A stretch of DNA of 13,059 nt from Candidatus Gallimonas caecicola (GTDB lineage Bacteria > Bacillota > Clostridia > Christensenellales > Borkfalkiaceae): positions 1 to 13,059 of the forward strand of contig CAJFNH010000024.1 of NCBI GenBank assembly GCA_904394195.1. The letters run 5' to 3'. The notes under the pieces were generated by a model. It was not told the DNA's origin. It did not search any database and worked only from the letters and a program-made list of their open reading frames with translations. Made by a program: the position numbers and the translations under genes. Of this stretch, positions 1 through 5,755 are shown in pieces. Within the stretch, counting starts at the first letter, position 1. Every line of letters begins with the position of its first letter.

Positions 1-1
1 A

Positions 2-144
2 TTTGCGCGAGCTAAAATTTGTAAGCCCTTAAAATCGCGCAAAGAAAGAAAACGGGGCAGTGTCAGCCCGCAGGGCGTGCCCTGCCCAAGTTGTCTTTCC
101 CCCTCACGGAATTTATCCGAGCCTTTGCTCGGAGAAATTCGTGA
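2..144. repeat. three-hairpin structured element, copy A (3' side of dnaA)
   Basis: Non-coding DNA with three successive hairpins. Hairpin 1 pairs TTTGCGCGA (2-10) with TCGCGCAAA (35-43) around a loop containing TTGTAAGCCCT (19-29). Hairpin 2 pairs GAAAGA (44-49) with TCTTTC (94-99) and inside it GGGCAG (55-60) with CTGCCC (82-87). Hairpin 3 pairs TCACG (104-108) with CGTGA (140-144), AATTT with AAATT, then TCCGAGC (116-122) with GCTCGGA (127-133) around a CTTT loop, with one A/G mismatch and one bulged G. The order, loop sequences and bulge match the copy at 1691-1822, although the stems differ. It ends six bases before the dnaA stop codon. The transcribed strand is unknown: plus would make it antisense to the dnaA 3' end, minus would place it in the dnaA 3' untranslated region or the leader of the next gene. 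The 5' limit may lie outside the window. Confidence 0.7.
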
Positions 145-150
145 ACTCTT

Positions 151-1494
151 TCACTGCTTCAAAACCGCGCTTTTGACGTCGTTCACGTCTTTTGCCACCT
201 TGTCGTTCACGCGCATGAGTTCGGCGATCTTGTCGCGCGCGTAGATGACGGTGGAGTGATCGCGTCCGCCCATGAGTTTGCCCACGGTGACGAGGGGCAG
301 GGCGAGCATGTCGCACATCAGATAGGTGCACACCTGCCTTGCCCGCACGATCTCCTGCCGCTTGTTCTTGCCCAAAAGATCCTCGCGCGTGGTGTTGAAA
401 TAGGCGCAGGTGGCGCGGATGATGGCGTCCGGGGTGACCTCCTCCTGTTCGTCCGCGCTGCCGATCGCCTCCTGCAGCGCGCTTGCGGCAAGCTTTAGGG
501 AGATGGGCTCTTCATGCAGCTTGCTCGCGAAGATGACGGTGTTCAGCCGTCCCTCCAGCGTGCGCACGTTATTGTCCGAATTTTTGACCAGAAAGGCGAG
601 CACGTCGTCGGGAACAACGTACTTTTTCTCCAGCGCCTTGCGCTTTAAGATGGCGATCTTGGTCTCCATGTCCGGCGGCTGGATGTCGGCGATGAGGCCG
701 CCCTCGAAGCGGGTGCGCAGGCGCTCTTCGAGCGTCGTAAGCTCCTTCGCGGGACAGTCGGACGAGATGACGATCTGTTTGTGCTGCGAGAACAGCTCGT
801 TGAAGGCGTGGAAAAATGCCTCCTGCACGCCGTACTTGCCCGCCCAGAACTGGATATCGTCGATGAGCAGCACGTCGACGTTGCGGTAGCGGTTGCGGAA
901 GCGTGTTTCGCCCTCGCGCGCGGCGCCCTTCTTGGCATACATGCTGTCCACATATTCGTTGAGGAACTTTTCGCTCGTCGTGTAGATGACCTTCAGCGAC
1001 GGCTTTTTCTGGGAAATATCGTTGGCGATCGCCTGCATCAGGTGCGTCTTGCCCAGCCCCGTCCCGCCGTAAATGTAGAGGGGATTGAAGTTTTCGCCGG
1101 GCGCCTCCGCCACCGATTTCGCCGCCGCGAACACAAACTTGTTGGAGGAGCCCACCACAAAGGAATCGAAGGTATAGCGCGCGTCGAGCGCAACGGTATT
1201 TTCCTCGGTGACGTCGGGCGTCTCGCGCAGCGAATACTCCTCGCTGCCCTCCACCACGATGATGGCGCCGGTCAGCCCCACGTCCGCCGAAACGACCGCC
1301 TCGCGCAGCTTTTCCATGTGATTTTTGGTGATGGTGAGGGCGGCAAGCTCGCTCTCCGCCTGCAGGACGATCTTGCGGTTGACCACGTCCACAGGCACGA
1401 GATTTTCAATGAACGTGCTGTAAGAGATGGGGTTGACGAGCGCCTTTGCCCGCTCGCGGATGGTGTTCCATAAAAAGTCGAATTGTCCTGCCAT
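151..1494 (-). CDS. dnaA: chromosomal replication initiator protein DnaA
   Basis: DnaA is the AAA+ ATPase that binds DnaA boxes and melts oriC. The product is 447 residues, normal for the family. An N-terminal DnaB-interaction domain spans about 1-75 and a short linker runs to about 105. The AAA+ domain carries Walker A GGTGLGKT (143-150), Walker B VLLIDD (208-213) and the arginine-containing box RLRTRFEGGL (258-267). The C-terminal helix-turn-helix carries the DnaA signature GGRDHSTV (409-416). The start at 1494 is chosen because the protein begins MAGQFDFLWN, as DnaA proteins do, and GAGGG (minus strand, 1500-1504) lies five bases upstream. The longer open frame to 1734 only reads through non-coding hairpins. 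The gene is divergent from recF, and dnaN is not between them. A minus-strand promoter at 1831-1859 would give it a leader of about 330 nt. Confidence 0.98.
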   Translation of the reverse strand: MAGQFDFLWNTIRERAKALVNPISYSTFIENLVPVDVVNRKIVLQAESELAALTITKNHMEKLREAVVSADVGLTGAIIVVEGSEEYSLRETPDVTEENTVALDARYTFDSFVVGSSNKFVFAAAKSVAEAPGENFNPLYIYGGTGLGKTHLMQAIANDISQKKPSLKVIYTTSEKFLNEYVDSMYAKKGAAREGETRFRNRYRNVDVLLIDDIQFWAGKYGVQEAFFHAFNELFSQHKQIVISSDCPAKELTTLEERLRTRFEGGLIADIQPPDMETKIAILKRKALEKKYVVPDDVLAFLVKNSDNNVRTLEGRLNTVIFASKLHEEPISLKLAASALQEAIGSADEQEEVTPDAIIRATCAYFNTTREDLLGKNKRQEIVRARQVCTYLMCDMLALPLVTVGKLMGGRDHSTVIYARDKIAELMRVNDKVAKDVNDVKSAVLKQ

Positions 1495-1513
1495 TTTTTC
1501 CCTCGCAAACGCT

Positions 1514-1542
1514 TTGCCTTTTTTCGTAAAATTTGATATAAT
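1514..1542 (+). promoter_or_regulatory. sigma-A promoter reading away from dnaA
   Basis: TTGCCT (1514-1519) and a perfect TATAAT (1537-1542) are separated by exactly 17 bases, which predicts a transcript start near 1549. It lies just upstream of the dnaA start but points the other way, through the hairpin region towards recF. It could drive recF with a leader of about 330 nt, or a separate non-coding RNA covering 1549 to about 1825. No plus-strand terminator is visible before recF, so readthrough into recF is the simpler reading. Confidence 0.6.
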
Positions 1543-1548
1543 AAAAGG

Positions 1549-1690
1549 GTATCTTTGCGCCGCTGTTTGCCGTTCACGCGGCTTTTGCGGCATGGTAAAG
1601 CCGCCCTTGCTTAAAACTATGCCGCAAGCAGGGTTGCCCTGCGCAGCGGGACTCAATTTGCTGCTCATGCAGCTTATGGGGAAAGGTGAA
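1549..1690. other. non-coding stretch with mutually overlapping stems
   Basis: No gene is seen here. It contains stem X, GCGGCTTT (1578-1585) with AAAGCCGC (1597-1604), and stem Y, TGCGGCAT (1586-1593) with ATGCCGCA (1619-1626). The 5' arm of Y is the loop of X, so the two could form a pseudoknot or be alternatives. Further hairpins are GCAGGG/CCCTGC (1628-1642) and GCTGC/GCAGC (1660-1673). All would exist in an RNA from either strand. The region lies between the plus-strand promoter and structured copy B, so it is part of the leader of whichever gene is transcribed across it. Confidence 0.45.
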
Positions 1691-1822
1691 TGTGCAGGGG
1701 GGGCTATCATTGTAAGCCCTGATATCCCCTGCACAGAGGAAAACGAGCCGCAGTCTTGTCGCGGCGGCGTTTTCCTTCAAATCACGGCAAAGATTTGAGC
1801 CTTTGCTCAAAGATTTGCGTGA
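1691..1822. repeat. three-hairpin structured element, copy B (dnaA-recF intergenic)
   Basis: Second copy of the element at 2-144, in the same orientation. Hairpin 1 pairs TGTGCAGGGG (1691-1700) with CCCCTGCACA (1726-1735), with an inner GGGCT/AGCCC stem, and contains TTGTAAGCCCT (1710-1720). Hairpin 2 pairs GGAAAACG (1738-1745) with CGTTTTCC (1768-1775) and CCGC with GCGG inside. Hairpin 3 pairs TCACG (1782-1786) with CGTGA (1818-1822), CAAA with TTTG, then TTTGAGC (1794-1800) with GCTCAAA (1805-1811) around CTTT, with facing GA/GA mismatches. Relative to copy A, the outer stem of hairpin 1 and both middle stems of hairpin 3 differ in sequence but remain paired. It lies in the predicted leaders of both dnaA (minus) and recF (plus). 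I do not recognise the family; a cis-regulatory RNA, a small RNA or a structured DNA repeat are all possible. Confidence 0.75.
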
Positions 1823-1830
1823 GTAGCTCT

Positions 1831-1859
1831 ATTATAGTACAAAATCCCGCAAAAAGAAA
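1831..1859 (-). promoter_or_regulatory. possible dnaA promoter (minus strand)
   Basis: On the minus strand a perfect TATAAT (plus positions 1831-1836) is preceded at 17 bases by TTTCTT (1854-1859), a poor -35. The predicted transcript start is near 1824, two bases before hairpin 3 of copy B begins on that strand. No other convincing minus-strand promoter was seen closer to dnaA. The weak -35 keeps confidence moderate. Confidence 0.4.
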
Positions 1860-1881
1860 GCGTTTTCGCAAAAAAAGAAGC

Positions 1882-2967
1882 ATGGTCATCGAAAATTTGA
1901 CGCTGCACAATTTCAGGAATTATGAGGAGGAGCGCTTCACGTTCGAAGAAGGGCTCAACGTGCTCACGGGGCGCAACGCGCAGGGCAAGACCAACTGTGC
2001 GGAGGCGGTCTTTTATCTTTGCACGGGCGCGTCCTTGCGCATCCGCCATGACCGCCAGCTCATCCGCCGCGGCGCGCCTTCGGCGCACATCACGGCGCGT
2101 GTGCGCACCCGCTTCGGCATCGTGCAGCTGGAGGCCGCCATCTTCGAAAACAAGCGCGAGCTCTTTGTCAACGGCAACAAGGTGACGCGTGCGGCGGACT
2201 TTGTGGGCAATATGAACAGCGTCTTTTTCTCGCCCGGCGAGCTGCGCCTCATCCAGGACGGCCCGGACGAGCGGCGGCGCTTCCTCAATCTGTCCATCTC
2301 GCAGACGTCGCGCGAGTACTGCACGGCGCTCACGCGCTACCAGCGCATCCTCGACCAGCGCAACAACCTTTTGAAGGAGCACGACCTTTCCCTCGTGTCC
2401 GAAACGCTGCCCGTGTGGGACGAACAGCTCGCCTCGTATGCGGCGCGCATCGTCCGCCACCGCCGCCGCTACCTTGCGCGGCTCTCTCCGCTCGCACGCG
2501 ACGCCCACGCCTTCCTCACGGACGGCGCCGAGGAGCTTTCGCTCGAAATGGACGGGACGTATCCGGAAAATGAGGACGAGATCGCCGAAAAACTTCTGCG
2601 CCAGTTCGCTTCCTCGCGCGAGCGGGACATGCGGCTGGGCTTCACTTCGGTGGGGCCGCACCGCGACGATATCAGAATTTCCATCAACGGTGCGGATGCG
2701 CGCGGATACAGCTCGCAGGGACAGGCGCGCACGGCGGCGCTCTCGATGAAGCTCGCCGAAACGCAGATCTTCCGCGAGCTCGCAGGCGAGGCGCCCGTGC
2801 TCATCCTGGACGACGTGATGAGCGAGCTCGACCTTCCCCGCCGCAAAAAGCTGCTCGAGCGCGTCAGGGACATCCAGTGCATCCTCACCTGCACGCACGC
2901 CGAGCGCGTGCTCTACGGCGCGGAGCGCAACAAGATCAGGATCCGGGAGGGAAAGATCGTCCGATGA
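1882..2967 (+). CDS. recF: DNA replication and repair protein RecF
   Basis: RecF is an SMC/ABC-type ATPase that, with RecO and RecR, loads RecA at single-strand gaps. The product is 361 residues, full family length. The start MVIENLTLHNFRNYE aligns with the usual RecF N-terminus, so the in-frame ATG at 1756 is rejected. Walker A is GRNAQGKT (30-37), the ABC signature lies at YSSQGQ (276-281) and Walker B is VLILDD (306-311), followed by a conserved SELD. The Shine-Dalgarno is weak: only an A-rich AGAAG one base from the ATG, unlike the strong sites of its neighbours, so translation may depend on leader structure. It is usually downstream of dnaA-dnaN. Here it is divergent from dnaA and overlaps the next gene by ATGA. 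Confidence 0.97.
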   Translation: MVIENLTLHNFRNYEEERFTFEEGLNVLTGRNAQGKTNCAEAVFYLCTGASLRIRHDRQLIRRGAPSAHITARVRTRFGIVQLEAAIFENKRELFVNGNKVTRAADFVGNMNSVFFSPGELRLIQDGPDERRRFLNLSISQTSREYCTALTRYQRILDQRNNLLKEHDLSLVSETLPVWDEQLASYAARIVRHRRRYLARLSPLARDAHAFLTDGAEELSLEMDGTYPENEDEIAEKLLRQFASSRERDMRLGFTSVGPHRDDIRISINGADARGYSSQGQARTAALSMKLAETQIFRELAGEAPVLILDDVMSELDLPRRKKLLERVRDIQCILTCTHAERVLYGAERNKIRIREGKIVR

Positions 2968-3803
2968 GAGCAGATCTGCACATCCACACTTACTATTCGG
3001 ATGGAAAGTACACCCCGCAGGAGATCGCGCGGCGCGCCGCGCAGGCGGGCATGGAGCTCATCTCCATGACCGACCACGACAGTCTGGAAGGACTGGAGGA
3101 AAAGCGGGCGGCGGCACGGGAGGAAGGGCTCGCCTATATCGCGGGCTGGGAGGTCTCTTCCTATGTGGAGGAGGCGCGCGTGCACGTTCTGGGCTACGGC
3201 TGCAAGCCGTGTGCGGCGTACAGGGAATTTTTGCAGGCGCGCATGGAGGGCGCCGTGGTGCGTGCCCGTGACATGATAAAAAAGGGGAACGAGCGATTCG
3301 GCCTTTGCGTCACGCTGGAAGACGCCGAGCGCCTGCACCCCAAAAAGAGCGCGCCGCTGCACACGATGCACGTCGTTTCGGCGTTTGCGCAGAAGCTGGG
3401 CGTCAAAAAGGGGGAGCTGTACCTGCGTGAGTTTGCGCCCGGGTGCCCCTGCTGCTCCGCGCTCTGCCGTCCCACGCCCTTCGACGCGCTCGAAGTCATC
3501 CACGCCTCGGGGGGAATTGCCTCGCTTGCACACCCCGGGCGCATCCCCTTCGACGAGGACAGGCGGCGCGCCATGATGGACGAATTGGTCGATGCGGGGC
3601 TGGACGGGATAGAATGTATCCATTCCGACCATACTTTCACTGAGGCGGAAGCGTTTAAGGCATATGCGCGCAGCCGTTCGCTGCTGATGACGGGCGGCTC
3701 GGACTTCCATGCGGAGGGCAGAAGGCGGGAGATCGGACTGCCGCCCTTTCAGCCGTCGGAGGAACTCCTTGCCGTGTTTTCCCGCCTCGAGGGGAGCAGA
3801 TGA
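2964..3803 (+). CDS. PHP-domain metal-dependent phosphoesterase (TrpH/YciV-like)
   Basis: A 279-residue PHP-family protein, resembling the YciV/TrpH group whose characterised members hydrolyse 3',5'-nucleoside bisphosphates and trim short RNA 5' ends. Metal-binding motifs are visible in order: DLHIHT with H6 and H8, D13 in YSDG, TDHD with D37 and H38, E63 in WEVSS, H190 in SLAHPGR, and D247 and H249 in GGSDFH. All expected ligands are present, so it should be an active, cytoplasmic enzyme. A small cysteine cluster CPCC (161-164) sits in the insert region between the N- and C-terminal motifs. The start overlaps the recF stop as ATGA, with GGGAGGG upstream, indicating translational coupling. 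The exact substrate cannot be told from sequence. Confidence 0.88.
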   Translation: MRADLHIHTYYSDGKYTPQEIARRAAQAGMELISMTDHDSLEGLEEKRAAAREEGLAYIAGWEVSSYVEEARVHVLGYGCKPCAAYREFLQARMEGAVVRARDMIKKGNERFGLCVTLEDAERLHPKKSAPLHTMHVVSAFAQKLGVKKGELYLREFAPGCPCCSALCRPTPFDALEVIHASGGIASLAHPGRIPFDEDRRRAMMDELVDAGLDGIECIHSDHTFTEAEAFKAYARSRSLLMTGGSDFHAEGRRREIGLPPFQPSEELLAVFSRLEGSR

Positions 3804-5047
3804 AAAAAATTTTGTGCTGTGTGAGCGCGCTCCTTCTTGCGGGGAGCGTTTTTTTTCTGGGCGGCTGGGCGGCACGCGTGAGAAAGGGGGTGGTCGTCAA
3901 CGGCGTGCCGGTGGGCGGCATGACTTATTCCGAGGCTGCGCTTGCCGTGCGCGCACAGCTTGAACGCACGCCCTTTGTGCTGCATGCGCCCATGGGCGAC
4001 GAGGTGCCCGATATCGTGTATGCGGACGACCTGGACGGGATCCTGCGCCGCGCGCGCAAGGGCGAGGAACACGCCGCCACCGTGCGGCGGGAGCTCGTCG
4101 ATGCGGAGAGGTTTCTTGCGGACGTATGCGAAAAAAACATACTTTTGCCGCAGGACGCCGCCATGAGTTTTACCCGGAAAGGGTTTACTTATACGCCCGA
4201 ACGCCCCGGCCGCATGTGCGACTATGCGGCGTCCCTCGCCGCCCTTTTCGGCGCGCTCGGACAGGGCGGGAGCGAGGCAAGCCTCGTCACCCGCACATGG
4301 CAGCCCGCCGTCACCGTGAAAATGCTCCGGCAGCGCACGCAGAAGCTCTCCTCTTTTTCAACGAAGTTCGACGGCAGCCGTACGGCGCGCGTACACAATA
4401 TTTCGCTTGCGTGCGAGCGCGTCGCGGGCAGCGTTCTCGAGCCGGGGGAGACCTTTTCCTTCAACGAAGTGGTGGGGCTGCGCACGCGGGAGAACGGCTT
4501 CCTCGACGCGCCCGTTATCGTCGCGGGCGAATTTGTGGAGGGCACGGGCGGGGGCGTCTGCCAGGCTTCCACCACCCTTATGGGCGCAGCGCTGCGCGCC
4601 GGACTGGAGATCGTGGAGAGCCGCCCCCATTCCCTCTCGGTGGGGTATGTGCCGCCCTCGCAGGATGCGATGGTCTCCCGCTACAGCGATCTGAAATTTA
4701 CCAATCCGTATGAATTTCCCGTCTATCTTTTGGGCAGCACCGGAGAAGGCTACGTCCGCTTTGAAGTGTACGGCATGCCGGACGGAAACATATACCGGCC
4801 CGAGAGCCGCGTGCTGGAGTATATCTCCCCGCCGCCCGCCGAGGTCGTGGAGGGGGAGGAAGATAAAACGCTGCGCGCGGAAAAGCAGGGCATGCGCAGC
4901 GAATGTTACCTTCTCGTCTATTCTGCGGACGGCGCGCTGCTTACCAGAAAACTGCTGCGCCGCGACAGTTATGCCTGCGTGCAGGGCAGGGTGCAGGTCA
5001 GGCGCGAGGAGGGCTCCTCTGCCGCAGAAGAGGCGCCGCAGCCGTGA
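3800..5047 (+). CDS. membrane-anchored VanW family protein
   Basis: A 415-residue protein starting with a signal peptide or single membrane anchor (about 4-24, KKILCCVSALLLAG onwards), so it should act outside the cytoplasmic membrane. Residues about 32-170 resemble the peptidoglycan-binding-like region (VNGVPVGGMTYSEA) found before VanW domains. The VanW domain spans about 190-325 with the hallmark EPGETFSFNEVVG and GTGGGVCQAS (248-257). The C-terminal tail (about 340-400) resembles the G5-like segment often found at this position. VanW was named from vancomycin-resistance clusters, but most chromosomal copies are not resistance genes and their biochemical role is unresolved. It overlaps the PHP gene by ATGA with GGGGAG upstream, so it is the third gene of the recF operon. 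No other van genes are present. Confidence 0.92.
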   Translation: MKKILCCVSALLLAGSVFFLGGWAARVRKGVVVNGVPVGGMTYSEAALAVRAQLERTPFVLHAPMGDEVPDIVYADDLDGILRRARKGEEHAATVRRELVDAERFLADVCEKNILLPQDAAMSFTRKGFTYTPERPGRMCDYAASLAALFGALGQGGSEASLVTRTWQPAVTVKMLRQRTQKLSSFSTKFDGSRTARVHNISLACERVAGSVLEPGETFSFNEVVGLRTRENGFLDAPVIVAGEFVEGTGGGVCQASTTLMGAALRAGLEIVESRPHSLSVGYVPPSQDAMVSRYSDLKFTNPYEFPVYLLGSTGEGYVRFEVYGMPDGNIYRPESRVLEYISPPPAEVVEGEEDKTLRAEKQGMRSECYLLVYSADGALLTRKLLRRDSYACVQGRVQVRREEGSSAAEEAPQP

Positions 5048-5075
5048 TTTTTTTGCAAAAAGCGCGTAAAATGAG

Positions 5076-5104
5076 TTGATTTTTTTGTGCGTATCCGCTA
5101 TAAT
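5076..5104 (+). promoter_or_regulatory. rplS promoter
   Basis: TTGATT (5076-5081) and TATAAT (5099-5104) with a 17-base spacer form a near-consensus sigma-A promoter. The predicted transcript start is near 5111, which gives rplS a leader of about 67 nt and separates it from the recF operon. Confidence 0.75.
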
Positions 5105-5110
5105 TAGCAG

Positions 5111-5177
5111 GTGACTTCGGGCGTTCCTCTGCCGCGCAGCGGGAATGAACGTCGCGTAAAACAGGAGGTAAGTCGGA
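5111..5177 (+). promoter_or_regulatory. rplS leader hairpin (possible L19-type leader)
   Basis: The predicted leader folds into a hairpin: GGCGTTC (5120-5126) pairs with GAACGTC (5147-5153) with one G-U pair, and inside it CCGC (5132-5135) pairs with GCGG (5139-5142) around a three-base loop. The strong Shine-Dalgarno AGGAGGT (5163-5169) follows, eight bases before the ATG. Autoregulatory L19 leaders are known from Bacillota, and this position fits. I cannot confirm a match to that family. Confidence 0.4.
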
Positions 5178-5519
5178 ATGGGACTCATCGAGCAGATCGA
5201 AGCCGAGAACATGAAGGAGAACGTGCCCCAATTCAATGTGGGCGACACCGTCAAGGTCGGCTATCGCATCATCGAGGGCGGCAAAGAGCGTATCCAGAAC
5301 TTCGAAGGCGTGGTCATCGCCAAGAAGAACGGCGGGATCCGCGAAACGTTTACGGTGCGCCGCCTTTCCTTCGGCGTAGGCGTGGAGCGCTGCTTCCCCC
5401 TGCATTCCCCCAGAGTCGCGTACGTCAACGTCGTGCGCGCAGGCAAAGTCCGCCGCGCAAAGCTGTATTATCTGCGCGGGCTTACGGGGAAGGCCGCCAA
5501 GATCAAGGAAAAGAAGTAA
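5178..5519 (+). CDS. rplS: 50S ribosomal protein L19
   Basis: L19 is a 113-residue protein of the large ribosomal subunit that lies at the interface with the small subunit. The sequence is typical throughout: FNVGDTVKV near the N-terminus, then [12 protein letters not shown], then [15 protein letters not shown], and a basic C-terminus ending AKIKEKK. The start is fixed by AGGAGGT eight bases upstream. In many Bacillota rplS ends an rpsP-rimM-trmD operon. Here it stands alone, with its own promoter and hairpin leader and a strong intrinsic terminator 20 bases after the stop, so it is a monocistronic, self-contained unit. Confidence 0.98.
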   Translation: MGLIEQIEAENMKENVPQFNVGDTVKVGYRIIEGGKERIQNFEGVVIAKKNGGIRETFTVRRLSFGVGVERCFPLHSPRVAYVNVVRAGKVRRAKLYYLRGLTGKAAKIKEKK

Positions 5520-5538
5520 TACGCACAAGATCGGAAGG

Positions 5539-5578
5539 ACCGGTCCGCTTAAAGTCAGAAGCGGGTCGGTTTTTCTTT
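5539..5578 (+). terminator. intrinsic terminator after rplS
   Basis: ACCGGTCCGCTT (5539-5550) pairs with AAGCGGGTCGGT (5559-5570), a 12-pair stem containing two G-U pairs around an eight-base loop. It is followed directly by TTTTCTTT. The position 20 bases after the rplS stop fits a strong rho-independent terminator. Confidence 0.88.
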
Positions 5579-5684
5579 GCGGCGGGGCGCTTTCCACGCG
5601 CCTTCGTTGTCTGCCGGAAGGGCGTTGCGCGCCCCATAAGCGCACAAAAAATTTCGGTTTTTAAAAAATTCGCTTTGAAAACCG

Positions 5685-5713
5685 TTTACAATCGCCGCGT
5701 TATCGGTTAGAAT
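5685..5713 (+). promoter_or_regulatory. promoter of the PMT-like/comM/dprA/topA block
   Basis: TTTACA (5685-5690) and TAGAAT (5708-5713) are separated by 17 bases. The predicted start is near 5720, about 36 bases before the ATG at 5756. A second TATAAT at 5725-5730 lacks a good -35. The rest of the 5579-5684 gap holds only small GC-rich palindromes and an A/T-rich stretch; no gene is seen there. Confidence 0.65.
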
Positions 5714-5755
5714 AGAATTTACAATATAATAGGGAATACCTGGCAGGAACTTACT

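Noticed and set aside
113..121. DnaA-box-like TTATCCGAG near dnaA, as a possible oriC
   Set aside because: It matches only the first six bases of TTATCCACA and lies inside hairpin 3 of copy A. I saw no proper DnaA-box cluster in either flank of dnaA, so an origin cannot be supported from sequence.
1495..1734. N-terminal extension of dnaA to an upstream ATG
   Set aside because: The extra 80 residues read through the hairpin region and a promoter, do not resemble DnaA, and the ATG at 1494 has a good ribosome-binding site and the standard N-terminus.
1549..1830. Known housekeeping RNA (6S, SRP RNA, RNase P RNA or tmRNA) in the dnaA-recF gap
   Set aside because: The invariant SRP GGAAGG-loop region, RNase P core motifs and tmRNA ends were looked for and not found; GAGGAAAACG resembles the RNase P start only superficially.
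1756..1881. N-terminal extension of recF to the ATG at 1756
   Set aside because: The 42 extra residues translate hairpins 2 and 3 of copy B and a basic A-rich stretch; RecF proteins begin at the MVIENL position.
3800..5047. Vancomycin resistance locus because of VanW
   Set aside because: There is no vanA/B ligase, vanH, vanX or vanRS nearby; chromosomal VanW-domain proteins are widespread without resistance.
5012..5054. Intrinsic terminator at the end of the VanW gene
   Set aside because: A hairpin (5012-5037) and a run of seven T (5048-5054) are present, but they are ten bases apart, too far for a standard rho-independent terminator.
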